This document shows, one piece after another, positions 4,307-11,018 of a DNA stretch of 12,112 nt (the first letter of the stretch is position 1; the number at the start of each line of letters is the position of its first letter). Source of the DNA: Deinococcus sp. (GTDB lineage: Bacteria; Deinococcota; Deinococci; Deinococcales; Deinococcaceae). The notes under the pieces were generated by a model. It worked only from the letters and a program-made list of their open reading frames with translations. It was not told where the DNA came from and did not search any database. The stretch lies in contig NZ_JANYGJ010000042.1 in NCBI RefSeq assembly GCF_025362455.1, forward strand, positions 1-12,112. The letters are read 5' to 3'. The position numbers and the translations under genes were made by a program.

Positions 4307-5181
4307 AGCACAGTGAAACCCTATCCGCACTTTTTGCCGCGCTCAGCAAGGCGCAGGCCGGTATCAGACCCGCCCTGAAAGACGCCGTTAACCCTCACCT
4401 GAAAAGCAAGTATGCCGACCTCGGCAGCGTCTGGGAGGCGTGTCGCGCCCCGCTGGCCGAGAATGGACTCAGCATCAGCCAGTGGCCCTGCGAAGCACCT
4501 GCTGGGTTTATGGCGCTGACAACTGTGCTAGCCCATTCAAGCGGCGAATACATGATGGAGACGTATCAGATGCCGCTGGGCAAAAACGATCCGCAGACGG
4601 CGGGAAGCGTGCTCACATACAGCAAGCGCTATGCCCTGACCTCGGTGCTCGGCATCGTGAGCGGGGACGACGATGACGGCCACGCCGCTTCTCAGCCCAC
4701 TCGACCCGCTCAAGCCCGCACCCAGGCCCTCCAGAGTCCTGCACCCCGCGCCGCTGGCCCCGCTGAGCCGAGCGAGGCGCTGAGCAAGCTCCACGGTCAG
4801 ATCAAGCGGGCCGGGGAGAAGCTGAGCACGCAGGGACACGGCGACGAGGCCAGGGCGCTGCTGAAGGGCGTGGCAGGCTGGAAGACGGACGAAGCGCAGG
4901 CCCGCGCCGCGTACCAGGCGTTGTGCGACCTGGGCGTGAGCAAGGCCACCGTTTCAGAATCTGAAACCACCGTCCACCGCCCCGCACTGATGGGCCATGC
5001 CAGAAAGGCCGGGGCAGACACCAGCGAGGCCCGCGCCGCGTTCTGGGGCTATCTCCTGGGCACCGAGGCCATTGGCACGAAGCAGCTCACCGACGATCAG
5101 GGGCAGACGCTGCTCGACACGCTGAGCGGGATGGATGACCACGCCACACAGACGGCGCTGGGCGAAGCGGTCAAGGCGTGA
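4303..5181 (+). CDS. erf: ERF-family single-strand annealing recombinase
   Basis: ERF proteins (type member P22 Erf) bind single-stranded DNA and anneal complementary strands in phage recombination and genome circularisation. This 292-residue protein begins at TTG 4303 with GGGGAG at 4291-4296; the frame extends upstream but only through the overlapping genes. The ERF core is residues 1-130: LSALFAALSKAQAGI, KSKYADLGSVWEACR, a middle LSISQWP strand, and the signature KNDPQTAGSVLTYSKRYALT followed by SVLGI, then a GDDDDG acidic turn. Residues 130-180 are an Ala/Pro-rich linker, and the C-terminal third is a separate helical region. A good promoter follows immediately, so ERF closes one transcription unit. 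Family assignment is firm. Confidence 0.92.
   Translation: MKHSETLSALFAALSKAQAGIRPALKDAVNPHLKSKYADLGSVWEACRAPLAENGLSISQWPCEAPAGFMALTTVLAHSSGEYMMETYQMPLGKNDPQTAGSVLTYSKRYALTSVLGIVSGDDDDGHAASQPTRPAQARTQALQSPAPRAAGPAEPSEALSKLHGQIKRAGEKLSTQGHGDEARALLKGVAGWKTDEAQARAAYQALCDLGVSKATVSESETTVHRPALMGHARKAGADTSEARAAFWGYLLGTEAIGTKQLTDDQGQTLLDTLSGMDDHATQTALGEAVKA
4951..4967. repeat. 17-bp palindrome inside the ERF gene
   Basis: GTTTCAG and CTGAAAC are perfect arms around AAT. The site is AT-richer than its surroundings and is followed by CCACCG repeats. The outer bases match the arms of the ParB site parS, but the spacing is wrong. A regulator site is possible. Confidence 0.35.
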
Positions 5182-5186
5182 AAAAC

Positions 5187-5215
5187 TTGCGCCGAGACAG
5201 CAAAAACGCTATACT
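5187..5215 (+). promoter_or_regulatory. Promoter of the replication block
   Basis: TTGCGC (5187-5192), a 17-bp spacer and TATACT (5210-5215) form a strong sigma70-type match directly after the ERF stop. The predicted start is near 5222, about 120 nt before the next ATG, so this transcript has a long leader, in contrast to the leaderless promoters elsewhere in the window. Confidence 0.75.
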
Positions 5216-5221
5216 CCCAGA

Positions 5222-5344
5222 CACAAGCGACGCCCGCGCAGCTATCAACTGCCGGGCGTGGCGAGGACCGAGTAGGGTCCTGTCCAGAGACGCATCGTCT
5301 CTCGGCATCATCCTATATCAAACTCGGTTCGTGGGGAGTAGCCC
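5222..5344 (+). promoter_or_regulatory. Structured mRNA leader with three tandem hairpins (candidate cis-regulatory RNA)
   Basis: There is no gene in this stretch. Three hairpins follow each other: 5231-5258 (10 pairs with one bulged C and a 7-nt loop), 5264-5281 (AGGACC with GGTCCT, 6-nt loop) and 5286-5302 (AGAGACG with CGTCTCT, 3-nt loop, all paired). ACCGAGT at 5267-5273 overlaps the stem and loop of hairpin 2. It is perfectly complementary to ACTCGGT at 5322-5328, five bases before the ribosome binding site GGGGAG (5333-5338). Hairpin 2 and this long-range helix therefore compete in part or form a pseudoknot. No T run follows any stem, so it is not a simple terminator. I do not recognise a known riboswitch class. 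Confidence 0.55.
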
Positions 5345-5539
5345 ATGACGATCAAACACCCGGAAGCGGGGCTGCAAACACCGGCCCAGTGGACCGACTC
5401 ACTCGAAGCCGCGCTGCATTTTGGCGACGAGGCGGCCTGTCAGGACGTGATGCGCGAGCAGATCAGTGAACAGGACTGCGCCGAGGTCGGGCGTAACGTA
5501 ATTCAGCGGCTGCTGGCGCGGTTGTGGGGCGCGGCATGA
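5345..5539 (+). CDS. Small protein of unknown function, first gene of the replication block
   Basis: The 64-residue product starts at ATG 5345 with a good ribosome binding site (GGGGAG, 6-nt spacing). It is acidic in the first two thirds and likely helical (WTDSLEAALHFGDEAACQDV, then MREQISEQDCAEVGRNVIQR), ending in LLARLWGAA. No domain is recognised. Its stop overlaps the ATG of the initiator gene (ATGA), so it may control initiator translation by coupling. As first gene after the structured leader, it is the direct target of whatever control that leader exerts. Confidence 0.65.
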   Translation: MTIKHPEAGLQTPAQWTDSLEAALHFGDEAACQDVMREQISEQDCAEVGRNVIQRLLARLWGAA

Positions 5540-6390
5540 GCCACATCACCCCGAAGCACAACAGCTTCACACTCGGCTTGTTCGTCCACAGCGATGTTGA
5601 TGACGCCGAACTGGACATTTATGAGTTTCGCGTTTATGCCCACCTGTGCCGTCGCGTCGGCGACTCTGGGCGCGTATGGGAGGGCCAGGCACGCATTGCC
5701 GAGGTCTGCAAGATCAGCCGCAGAAAAGCTCAGGAAGCGCTTTACGGGCTACGCGACAAAGGGTGGCTGACCTTAGAGACTCGCTTTCGAGACGACGGTA
5801 GCCAGACAACAAACGACATCGTATTGGTTGGCCCCCCTGCGTCTGTCATGCGCACCCCCCTAGCACCAGGTGCGCACCCCCCTAGCACCAGGTGCGCAGC
5901 TAAAGGTAATCCTATTGAAGGTAATCCTATTGAAGTAAAAGATCTGGCGGCAGAAAAAACGCCGCCGCCGCGCACCGCTGATTCTGTCCTGTCGGCTGCT
6001 GTACCCAAAAGCGCTAACAGGAAAAAAACCGGCGAGGCGGTGGCCGAGGGCGAGGGGCAAGGCGGGAAGGCAACCGGGAGTGGCGCGGCCCGGCCCCGCA
6101 ACCTGATCTTCGACGCCATCGTGACCGCGCTCTACCCGCAGGGTGCCGGGAGCAATGCCAGCCAGATCGGCAAGGTGACGGCAAAACTGAGTGGCGCGGG
6201 CTGGGCAGCGGCGGACGTGGTGCGGGTGATCGAGTGGCGCGTGCGTGACCCGTGGTGGGCCAGGCGGCTGACGCTGGGCGCCTTTGAGAAGCACTGCGAG
6301 GACTGGAAGCGCGACAGCGGCGTGGTGCGGCGCTCTCTGGCCCCGGTTGCCGAGCCCTACGAAGACCCCAGCGAGGCGATGTTCAAGTGA
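5536..6390 (+). CDS. Phage O-like replication initiator with N-terminal HTH
   Basis: The 284-residue protein is read from ATG 5536, the start that overlaps the previous stop. Residues 22-100 match a helix-turn-helix replication-protein pattern: LDIYEFRVYAHLCRRV, GRVWEGQARIAEVCKISRRK, AQEALYGLRDKGWLTLE. Residues 100-190 are a low-complexity linker whose DNA contains the direct repeats described at 5849-5966. Residues 190-284 are a separate helical domain with tryptophans (VIEWRVRDPWWARRL). Lambda O has the same plan: an N-terminal origin binder, a linker spanning the origin DNA, and a C-terminus that contacts the helicase loader. Helicase and primase genes follow directly. The initiator role is inferred from domain plan and position. 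The stop overlaps the next start. Confidence 0.7.
   Translation: MSHITPKHNSFTLGLFVHSDVDDAELDIYEFRVYAHLCRRVGDSGRVWEGQARIAEVCKISRRKAQEALYGLRDKGWLTLETRFRDDGSQTTNDIVLVGPPASVMRTPLAPGAHPPSTRCAAKGNPIEGNPIEVKDLAAEKTPPPRTADSVLSAAVPKSANRKKTGEAVAEGEGQGGKATGSGAARPRNLIFDAIVTALYPQGAGSNASQIGKVTAKLSGAGWAAADVVRVIEWRVRDPWWARRLTLGAFEKHCEDWKRDSGVVRRSLAPVAEPYEDPSEAMFK
5849..5966. other. Origin-like repeat cluster (iterons, AT-rich region, hairpin)
   Basis: Two perfect 22-bp direct repeats (5849-5870 and 5871-5892) start TGCGCACCCCCC and are followed by a third partial TGCGCA. Their junctions create the palindrome GGTGCGCACC. Next come two perfect copies of GGTAATCCTATTGAA (5905-5919, 5920-5934) in an AT-rich stretch, then GGCGGC (5946-5951) and GCCGCC (5961-5966) around an A-rich loop. 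The 22-bp unit is not a multiple of three, so the two copies encode different residues; what is conserved is the DNA, not the protein. Iterons, then AT-rich DNA, inside an initiator gene is the lambda ori layout. Confidence 0.65.
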
Positions 6391-7715
6391 GCCTGGCCCT
6401 GCAAGTGCTGGCTGCCGCCGTGACCATCAGCCCAGGGCTGGACGACAATGGCTACAGAACGCTCTGTTACCGCCTCAGACAGGTCAAGGGGCACCACTGG
6501 GGCTCTGAGTCCGGGCGGCGCGTCGCAGAGGCCCTGATGGGCCATCTGGAGGCCGGGAGCGCGGTGGGCTTTCAGACCCTGCGCGTGCAACTGCCTGACC
6601 TGACGGCGTTCATCAATCAGATTCAGGCGGCCCCGGAGCTGGAGAACCTGCCGCTGGGCACCTACCGCCTCGAAGAGGAGGGCGCCGCCGCCGATCTGGG
6701 CCAGGTGCTGACCGAGGCCCAGGCGCTGCTTAAGGCGCGGCAGGCCGGTGAGGCGCCTGTCGCCATCGCCTCGAATCTGGTCGGCGCCGTGAGTCAACTG
6801 ATGGCTGGCGGTAGCCGCGCCGTGCCGGTGTCCGAGATGCCTGATCTGGTCGAGCGCTACCGGGCGCTGGAGGAGTCGCCGGAGCGCATCATCCGCCTGC
6901 ACCCCAGCCTGAATGCCCTGCTGCGCTGGGGCGGGCTGCCCATCACCGGCAGGGACGGTGAGACGGTGCTGCTATGCGGCAGGTCCGGGCACGGCAAAAC
7001 CGCCGTCGCTATCCACGTTGCCCTGTCCACCGCCCATCAGGGCCATTCAGTCGATTACGACGTGATCGCGGACGCCAGCGCCGAACAGATTTTCGAGCGC
7101 ATGGCCCACTACGTTGCCGGGCTGCCCCTGAAGCGGGACGGGAACGGCCTGGCGACCCTGCTCAAAGCGCGTGGCTCACGTCCCCCGGAGTCGGTGGCCT
7201 CGCGCCTGACCTGGGCACAGGATCAGGTCAGGCGCCTGCCCATCAGCATCAACGACGCGCCGGACATGGATCAGCACGAGCTGATGATCCGCCTGGCCGA
7301 CAAGCGGGCGCGGGGCGTGGCCCTGAGCGTCATGGAAAACCTCGATCACTGCTCCTGGGATCAGAAAACGCAGCGCATGGACCGCCGCGAGTATCTGGGC
7401 GAGCTGGTCAAAATCACCCGGCAGTCAGACCGCGCCACCGGGCACCACACGTTCTGGCTGGTCCAGGCCAACCGGAAAACCATCGAGAACGAAGGGGAGA
7501 TGCCACAGATGGAAAATACGCAGGACTCCGACCTTCCAAAAAATCACTGCACGCTGTTCATCAGCATCCACAACCCCAACAAGGCGGACCGCAGCCTGCG
7601 TGACGCGCCGCTCGACGGGGCGCTGCCAAAAAACCGTCAGGGTGAAACCGGTACCTTTACCCTGCCCTACAGCATCCTCAACCCCCAGATCAAACTGCCG
7701 GGCGTGGACGCATGA
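6387..7715 (+). CDS. DnaB-like replicative helicase
   Basis: This 442-residue protein starts at GTG 6387, overlapping the initiator stop. Residues 1-110 could be a divergent DnaB-type N-terminal domain. Residues 170-430 form a RecA-like core: SLNALLRWGGLPITGRD before Walker A GRSGHGKT (198-205), a Walker B-like strand VALSVMENLDH (311-321), and FWLVQANRKT (356-365), which corresponds to the DnaB motif 4 (LSQLNR). These features indicate ATP-driven 5'-3' unwinding at the phage fork. The Walker B strand ends in Glu/Asn rather than the usual Asp-Tyr, and the loop after motif 4 lacks the DLRESG sequence of cellular DnaB, so it is divergent. It is directly coupled to the primase gene by ATGA. Confidence 0.75.
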   Translation: MSLALQVLAAAVTISPGLDDNGYRTLCYRLRQVKGHHWGSESGRRVAEALMGHLEAGSAVGFQTLRVQLPDLTAFINQIQAAPELENLPLGTYRLEEEGAAADLGQVLTEAQALLKARQAGEAPVAIASNLVGAVSQLMAGGSRAVPVSEMPDLVERYRALEESPERIIRLHPSLNALLRWGGLPITGRDGETVLLCGRSGHGKTAVAIHVALSTAHQGHSVDYDVIADASAEQIFERMAHYVAGLPLKRDGNGLATLLKARGSRPPESVASRLTWAQDQVRRLPISINDAPDMDQHELMIRLADKRARGVALSVMENLDHCSWDQKTQRMDRREYLGELVKITRQSDRATGHHTFWLVQANRKTIENEGEMPQMENTQDSDLPKNHCTLFISIHNPNKADRSLRDAPLDGALPKNRQGETGTFTLPYSILNPQIKLPGVDA

Positions 7716-8752
7716 GCGCCATGCTGGATTTTTACAGGGACGAGCTTCGCAACCGTCCGGTCATGACCGACTTGCTGGCCCAGGCGGGCATTGAGGTGCC
7801 GCCGGGCCGCTATATCCGTTGCCCGCTGTACCAGGACAACAATCCCAGCACCTACGTTTACGCCGAGAGCGTCTGCGACTACGGGGACGACAACAAAAGC
7901 TATGACCTGCTCGCCGTGGCCCGCGACTGGATGGGGTTGCAACTCGACCAGGCCATTGCGCTGATCGCGCAGCTTGCCGGAATCGACACACCGATCAGGT
8001 TCGATGGTCAGGTGCGCCCCGTGACGTTCCGGCCTATCATCCACACCGCCCGCACCGACCCGAACGACTACGCCCACCTCGCCATGCAGGCCGAGGCGGC
8101 CTACCAGGCGCTCGAATCCGACGCTTCGCACGCCGCGCTGTCCTACCTGCGCTCGCGTGGCCTGAACGAGTCGCCCTTTGTTTACCGGCTGGGCGTGGCC
8201 GACAGCAGCGTGCTGGGTCGCCTGCCTCACCGCATCTGGAGGGACATGATCACCCTGCCGACCTGGCATGACGGCTCGCTGCTGGCCCTGAAGGGCCGCA
8301 ACTTGCTCGGCAAGGGCGAGGGGCGCGAGATGCGGAACCTGGCAGGCGCTGCCACCGCGCCGTATGGCCTGAGCCTGCTGGGGGACGGCGCCGTGCTGGC
8401 GGTCGAGGGTGAAATGGACGTGTTGAGCGTCTGGGAGGCGTTTGAGGGACAGGTGAACGTGGTCGGCATCCCCGGCGCGACCCACTGGCCCAAACTGCAA
8501 CACCCTGCCCTGACAGGCCGCAAGCTCTACCTGTGTCTGGACCTCGACGAGGCCGGGCAGAAAGCTGCCGGACATGCCCAGCGCTGGGCCGCCGATGAGG
8601 GCCGGGCGCTGCACGTCCTGCCGGGCATCAGTGACAAAAACGATCTGCTCCTTCAGCGCGGCCCCGCTCATCTGCGTGCCTTGCTGACCGGGGCGACCAC
8701 CGCCGCCTCCCGCCGTACTCAACGCCGCCTGCGCTTTCAGGACTCCGCTTGA
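7712..8752 (+). CDS. DnaG-type phage primase (Toprim), degenerate zinc site
   Basis: This 346-residue protein would make RNA primers beside the helicase. Residues 33-70 have the CHC2-type layout (IRCPLYQDNNPSTYVY, then VCDYGDDNKSYDLLAVAR), but the usual ligands are reduced: Cys37 and Cys55 remain, while Tyr40 stands where His is normal and Gly58 where the last Cys is normal. Residues 185-320 form a Toprim domain: VEGEMDVLS (Glu232, Asp236) and LYLCLDLDEAG (Asp277, Asp279), the metal-binding set. It is compact compared with bacterial DnaG (about 600 residues) and lacks the helicase-binding C-terminal domain. It overlaps the helicase gene at its start. A TTG ORF begins inside its stop. Confidence 0.82.
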   Translation: MSAMLDFYRDELRNRPVMTDLLAQAGIEVPPGRYIRCPLYQDNNPSTYVYAESVCDYGDDNKSYDLLAVARDWMGLQLDQAIALIAQLAGIDTPIRFDGQVRPVTFRPIIHTARTDPNDYAHLAMQAEAAYQALESDASHAALSYLRSRGLNESPFVYRLGVADSSVLGRLPHRIWRDMITLPTWHDGSLLALKGRNLLGKGEGREMRNLAGAATAPYGLSLLGDGAVLAVEGEMDVLSVWEAFEGQVNVVGIPGATHWPKLQHPALTGRKLYLCLDLDEAGQKAAGHAQRWAADEGRALHVLPGISDKNDLLLQRGPAHLRALLTGATTAASRRTQRRLRFQDSA

Positions 8753-8865
8753 CCGCCGACTGGATCGCCGACGCCGACGCCGCCCTGTCTGCCGCCCCCG
8801 CCCGAAAGCCGGTATGGCCCTGGCCCTCGGCATCAACCCCAGACACAACCAGTCGGGCCTGCTGA
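8749..8865 (+). pseudogene. Truncated duplicate of the start of the next gene
   Basis: This 38-residue ORF (TTG 8749 inside the primase stop) starts TADWIADADAALSAAPA. This aligns without gaps to ISDWIADVDRALPTVTA at the start of the protein encoded at 8906-9709. After about residue 18 it becomes unrelated (Pro/Trp/Thr-rich) and stops, so it looks like a short duplicated copy that has decayed or been deleted. A translated function is unlikely, though the TTGA overlap shows it could be read by coupling from the primase. Confidence 0.5.
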
Positions 8866-8909
8866 CTGAACTGCGCGAGCGCGAAACCACGCTGAAGGAG
8901 AACCCATGA
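8814..8909 (+). CDS. Tiny basic/charged ORF coupled to the next gene
   Basis: This is a 31-residue ORF from ATG 8814 to TGA 8907-8909, overlapping the ATG at 8906. It ends LLTELRERETTLKENP and has no recognisable domain. It overlaps the decayed ORF at 8749-8865 in another frame. Its main support is the ATGA overlap. AAGGAG at 8895-8900 inside it is the ribosome binding site of the next gene. Confidence 0.3.
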   Translation: MALALGINPRHNQSGLLTELRERETTLKENP

Positions 8910-9709
8910 TCTCTGATTGGATTGCCGACGTGGACCGTGCACTGCCCACCGTGACTGCTGAACGTCTACCACTGGTAGACATCCAGCCCATCCTCACCCC
9001 AGAGCAGCGTGCCCGCCGCTTAGAACTCGAAGAGCTGGTGCTGATCGGTGAAACCCTGGCCCTGCGCGGTGCCCGTGCCCTGCGCGAGTTGCGCGACGCG
9101 AGGCTCTACCGCAGCACCCACGCCACCTTCGAGGGGTATGGCCAGGACGCCCTGCGCCTGACCCGCGCCCGGCTGTACCAGCTCATCAACTGGGCGGACG
9201 CCGCCGACGCCGCCGAGGTTCAGGGGATTGAAATCAACTCCGAGCGCATGGCCCGCGCCCTGGGTCTGGCGCCGCCGGAACATTACGGCCTGGTGGTCGC
9301 CGTGACCCAGGCCGCGACAGGCAAGGAGCGCCCCAGCAGCGCCGACATCGCGGCGGTCGGTGAGGTGGTGCGCGACATGGCCCAGGGCATGGTCGAGCAC
9401 CCCGCTACCCGTCAGAGCGTACCGTTCGCCGAGTTGCCCCCTGAGCGCAAAGCCGAGGCGGTGGTGGCCGCCGTGCAGGCCGGGGCAAAGGACCGCCGCG
9501 ACTTTCAGGGCGTGGACGACATCAAGCCCTGGGACTGGCTCGACGGGCTCAGAACACAGGCCGACGTGAGCGTGGTCGGCACGAAGGCAGGCTGGCAGGT
9601 CAGCAGCGTGGACCGGGCAAGCGGCGAGGTGCTGACCGGGCCGCTGAGGCCCAACCAGTGGGACGCCATCCGGGCGGCGAAGTTGGCCTGGGAAGGGGTG
9701 CGGGAATGA
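8906..9709 (+). CDS. Putative ParB/KorB-like DNA-binding protein
   Basis: The 267-residue protein starts at ATG 8906 with AAGGAG six bases upstream. Residues 38-95 (LELEELVLIGETLALRGARA through LRELRDARLYRSTHATFEGY to ALRLTRARLYQLINWADAAD) match a pattern seen in phage and integrative-element proteins: a helix, a LYR..~TFE.Y turn and a SR.RAYQLI-like HTH, akin to the ParB/KorB DNA-binding region. Residues 105-190 add a second helical segment (INSERMARALGLAPPEHYGL) that could be another HTH. The C-terminus has WDWLDGLRTQ and a mixed beta region. No ParB nuclease-like N-terminal motif is seen. Likely roles are DNA binding in replication, segregation or regulation; none is proved. Its start is duplicated just upstream. 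Confidence 0.5.
   Translation: MISDWIADVDRALPTVTAERLPLVDIQPILTPEQRARRLELEELVLIGETLALRGARALRELRDARLYRSTHATFEGYGQDALRLTRARLYQLINWADAADAAEVQGIEINSERMARALGLAPPEHYGLVVAVTQAATGKERPSSADIAAVGEVVRDMAQGMVEHPATRQSVPFAELPPERKAEAVVAAVQAGAKDRRDFQGVDDIKPWDWLDGLRTQADVSVVGTKAGWQVSSVDRASGEVLTGPLRPNQWDAIRAAKLAWEGVRE
8964..8980. repeat. 17-bp palindrome early in the ParB/KorB-like gene
   Basis: GTCTACC and GGTAGAC are perfect 7-bp arms around ACT. It lies about 60 bp inside the coding region, a possible autoregulatory site for the DNA-binding product. It has the same 7-3-7 geometry as the palindrome at 4951-4967 but a different sequence. Confidence 0.3.
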
Positions 9710-10185
9710 CTGTTGCCTTGCGTGGCCTAACGCTGCGCCATCCTTGGAGCTGGGCGTTCCTGCGCGGCAAAGACGTTGAAAATCGGACCTGGCACCCGTC
9801 ACGCCAGGGGCTTCGGATCGGCGACTACCTGGCCTTGCACGGAGGCGCTATGCCCCCGCCTTCGGGCGAGTACTGGAACGAAATCACTGAGGCGGTGCTC
9901 TGGATGGGTCGGTGGGATTTCCCCTACACCTCCCTGGCCCGCAAGCTGCTGCGCGATGGGCGCGGCCTGTGTGTCCCCGGCATCGTGGCCGTCGCCCGGC
10001 TCTCGGACGTGCGGCAGGACAGCGCCTCTCCCTGGGCCGTGCCAGGGCAATACCACTGGTGCCTGGAGGTCACGCCGCTTGCTCAGCCGGTGCCGCATCG
10101 GGGCGCTCAGGGATTGTGGGAAGTCACGCCAGAGGCACTGGAACAGGTCCGGACGCAGTACCGGCAAGCGAGGTCTATGTTATGA
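9706..10185 (+). CDS. ASCH-domain protein
   Basis: This 159-residue protein starts at ATG 9706, overlapping the previous stop. The opening, LTLRHPWSWAFLRGKDVENR followed by TW, is the ASCH signature (strand, helix, K.vE.R.w), and GDYLALHGG, VPGIVAVARL and GQYHWCLEVTPL supply the remaining beta strands of the PUA-like barrel. ASCH proteins bind RNA or modified nucleotides, and some hydrolyse N4-acetylcytidine. In phages their role is mostly unknown. It is encoded in the middle of the replication block and overlaps the HTH protein gene after it. Whether it is an enzyme or an RNA binder cannot be told here. Confidence 0.8.
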   Translation: MTVALRGLTLRHPWSWAFLRGKDVENRTWHPSRQGLRIGDYLALHGGAMPPPSGEYWNEITEAVLWMGRWDFPYTSLARKLLRDGRGLCVPGIVAVARLSDVRQDSASPWAVPGQYHWCLEVTPLAQPVPHRGAQGLWEVTPEALEQVRTQYRQARSML

Positions 10186-10970
10186 CCGAGCGCCGCCCGA
10201 CCATCCGCCGCCGTCCCAGCGGCTCCGTCATCTGGACGCCCAGCCTCATCAGCCACCTGCGCCACCGGCTGCGGCGCGGCTACTCGGCGAAATCGACTGC
10301 CGAATACCTCGGCGTGGGCGTCGCCAGCATCCAGCAGGCCACCACCCTGTACGGCCTCGGCTTGCCGCCCGACCCCTGCATCTTCGTCGCCGACCTGGCG
10401 CACGAGCTGAGCATCAGCAGCGATACCGTCTACCGGACCTGCGGCCACCTCGGCATTCAGCCCGCACCCTGGGGCGCCGTGCAGCGCTTCCTGACCCCGA
10501 AGCAGGCGCGGCAGGTCCGTGAGGCGTGCTCGAATACCATCCACCCCGACGAGGCCCGGCAGCGCGACTTCCTGACCGCCCGGCAGTGTGCAGACCGACT
10601 CCAGATCACCCTGCGGATGTTCCTGACCCGTGCCCAGCGCTACGAGCTGCGCCGCTACCGCCTGCTCCGCACGCCGGGCCGCACCTGCCGCTACGATCCC
10701 GCCGAACTGAGCCGCCTGCCGGTCCCGCTGGCTGCGAGAGGTAAGCCCCAGGGCTTTATCAGCCTCGAAGCCCTGGCCGACCTGACCGGGGCGCAGCCGG
10801 TGACGTTGCGCAAGTGGGTCCGCGACGGCCTGCCGCACACCCGTGACCGCGTAGGCTTTCACGCCGCCTACGTCCGGCCCGAAGTGGCGTTGAGCTGGCT
10901 GGAGGCGCAGCGCAACCCGAAGAGGCGCCGCTACGCCGAGCCGCTGGCCCAGGCCCTGAAGGCGAGCTGA
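10182..10970 (+). CDS. Protein with up to four tandem HTH modules
   Basis: The 262-residue protein starts at ATG 10182 inside the previous stop. Four segments look like helix-turn-helix units: residues 33-58 (GYSAKSTAEYLGVGVASIQQ), 67-93 (FVADLAHELSISSDTVYRTC), 130-178 (FLTARQCADRLQITLRMFLT with a wing ending YDPAELSRLP) and 192-242 (FISLEALADLTGAQPVTLRK, WVRDGL, then VRPEVALSWLE). The last resembles the excisionase/MerR-like HTH_17 type. Arg is very frequent throughout. Such a chain could read a long DNA site with several half-sites. Phage roles could include late regulator, terminase-like recognition or excision. The last unit is the surest; the first is the weakest. Confidence 0.5.
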   Translation: MTERRPTIRRRPSGSVIWTPSLISHLRHRLRRGYSAKSTAEYLGVGVASIQQATTLYGLGLPPDPCIFVADLAHELSISSDTVYRTCGHLGIQPAPWGAVQRFLTPKQARQVREACSNTIHPDEARQRDFLTARQCADRLQITLRMFLTRAQRYELRRYRLLRTPGRTCRYDPAELSRLPVPLAARGKPQGFISLEALADLTGAQPVTLRKWVRDGLPHTRDRVGFHAAYVRPEVALSWLEAQRNPKRRRYAEPLAQALKAS

Positions 10971-11017
10971 TGCCCCGCAATATCGCCGAGGCCACGCGCT
11001 CCGGCAAGGAGAACTGA
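10970..11017 (+). CDS. Possible 15-residue leader peptide
   Basis: A 15-codon ORF (MPRNIAEATRSGKEN) starts within the previous stop (TGATG) and ends one base before the ATG at 11019. The arrangement would pass ribosomes from the HTH gene to the next. Its sequence also contains AAGGAG, the ribosome binding site of the next gene, which may be its only purpose. Confidence 0.25.
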   Translation: MPRNIAEATRSGKEN

Positions 11018-11018
11018 T

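Noticed and set aside
4951..4967. Reading the palindrome as a true parS site
   Set aside because: The canonical site has the two arms three bases closer together; the outer match alone is not enough.
5231..5302. tRNA or classic terminator in the hairpin cluster
   Set aside because: There is no cloverleaf with anticodon and T arm, and no stem is followed by a T run.
5849..5934. CRISPR-like repeats
   Set aside because: The repeat units are directly adjacent with no spacers, and lie inside a coding gene.
7667..8890. Long - strand open frame of 407 codons
   Set aside because: It is antisense to the primase gene with its Toprim motifs.
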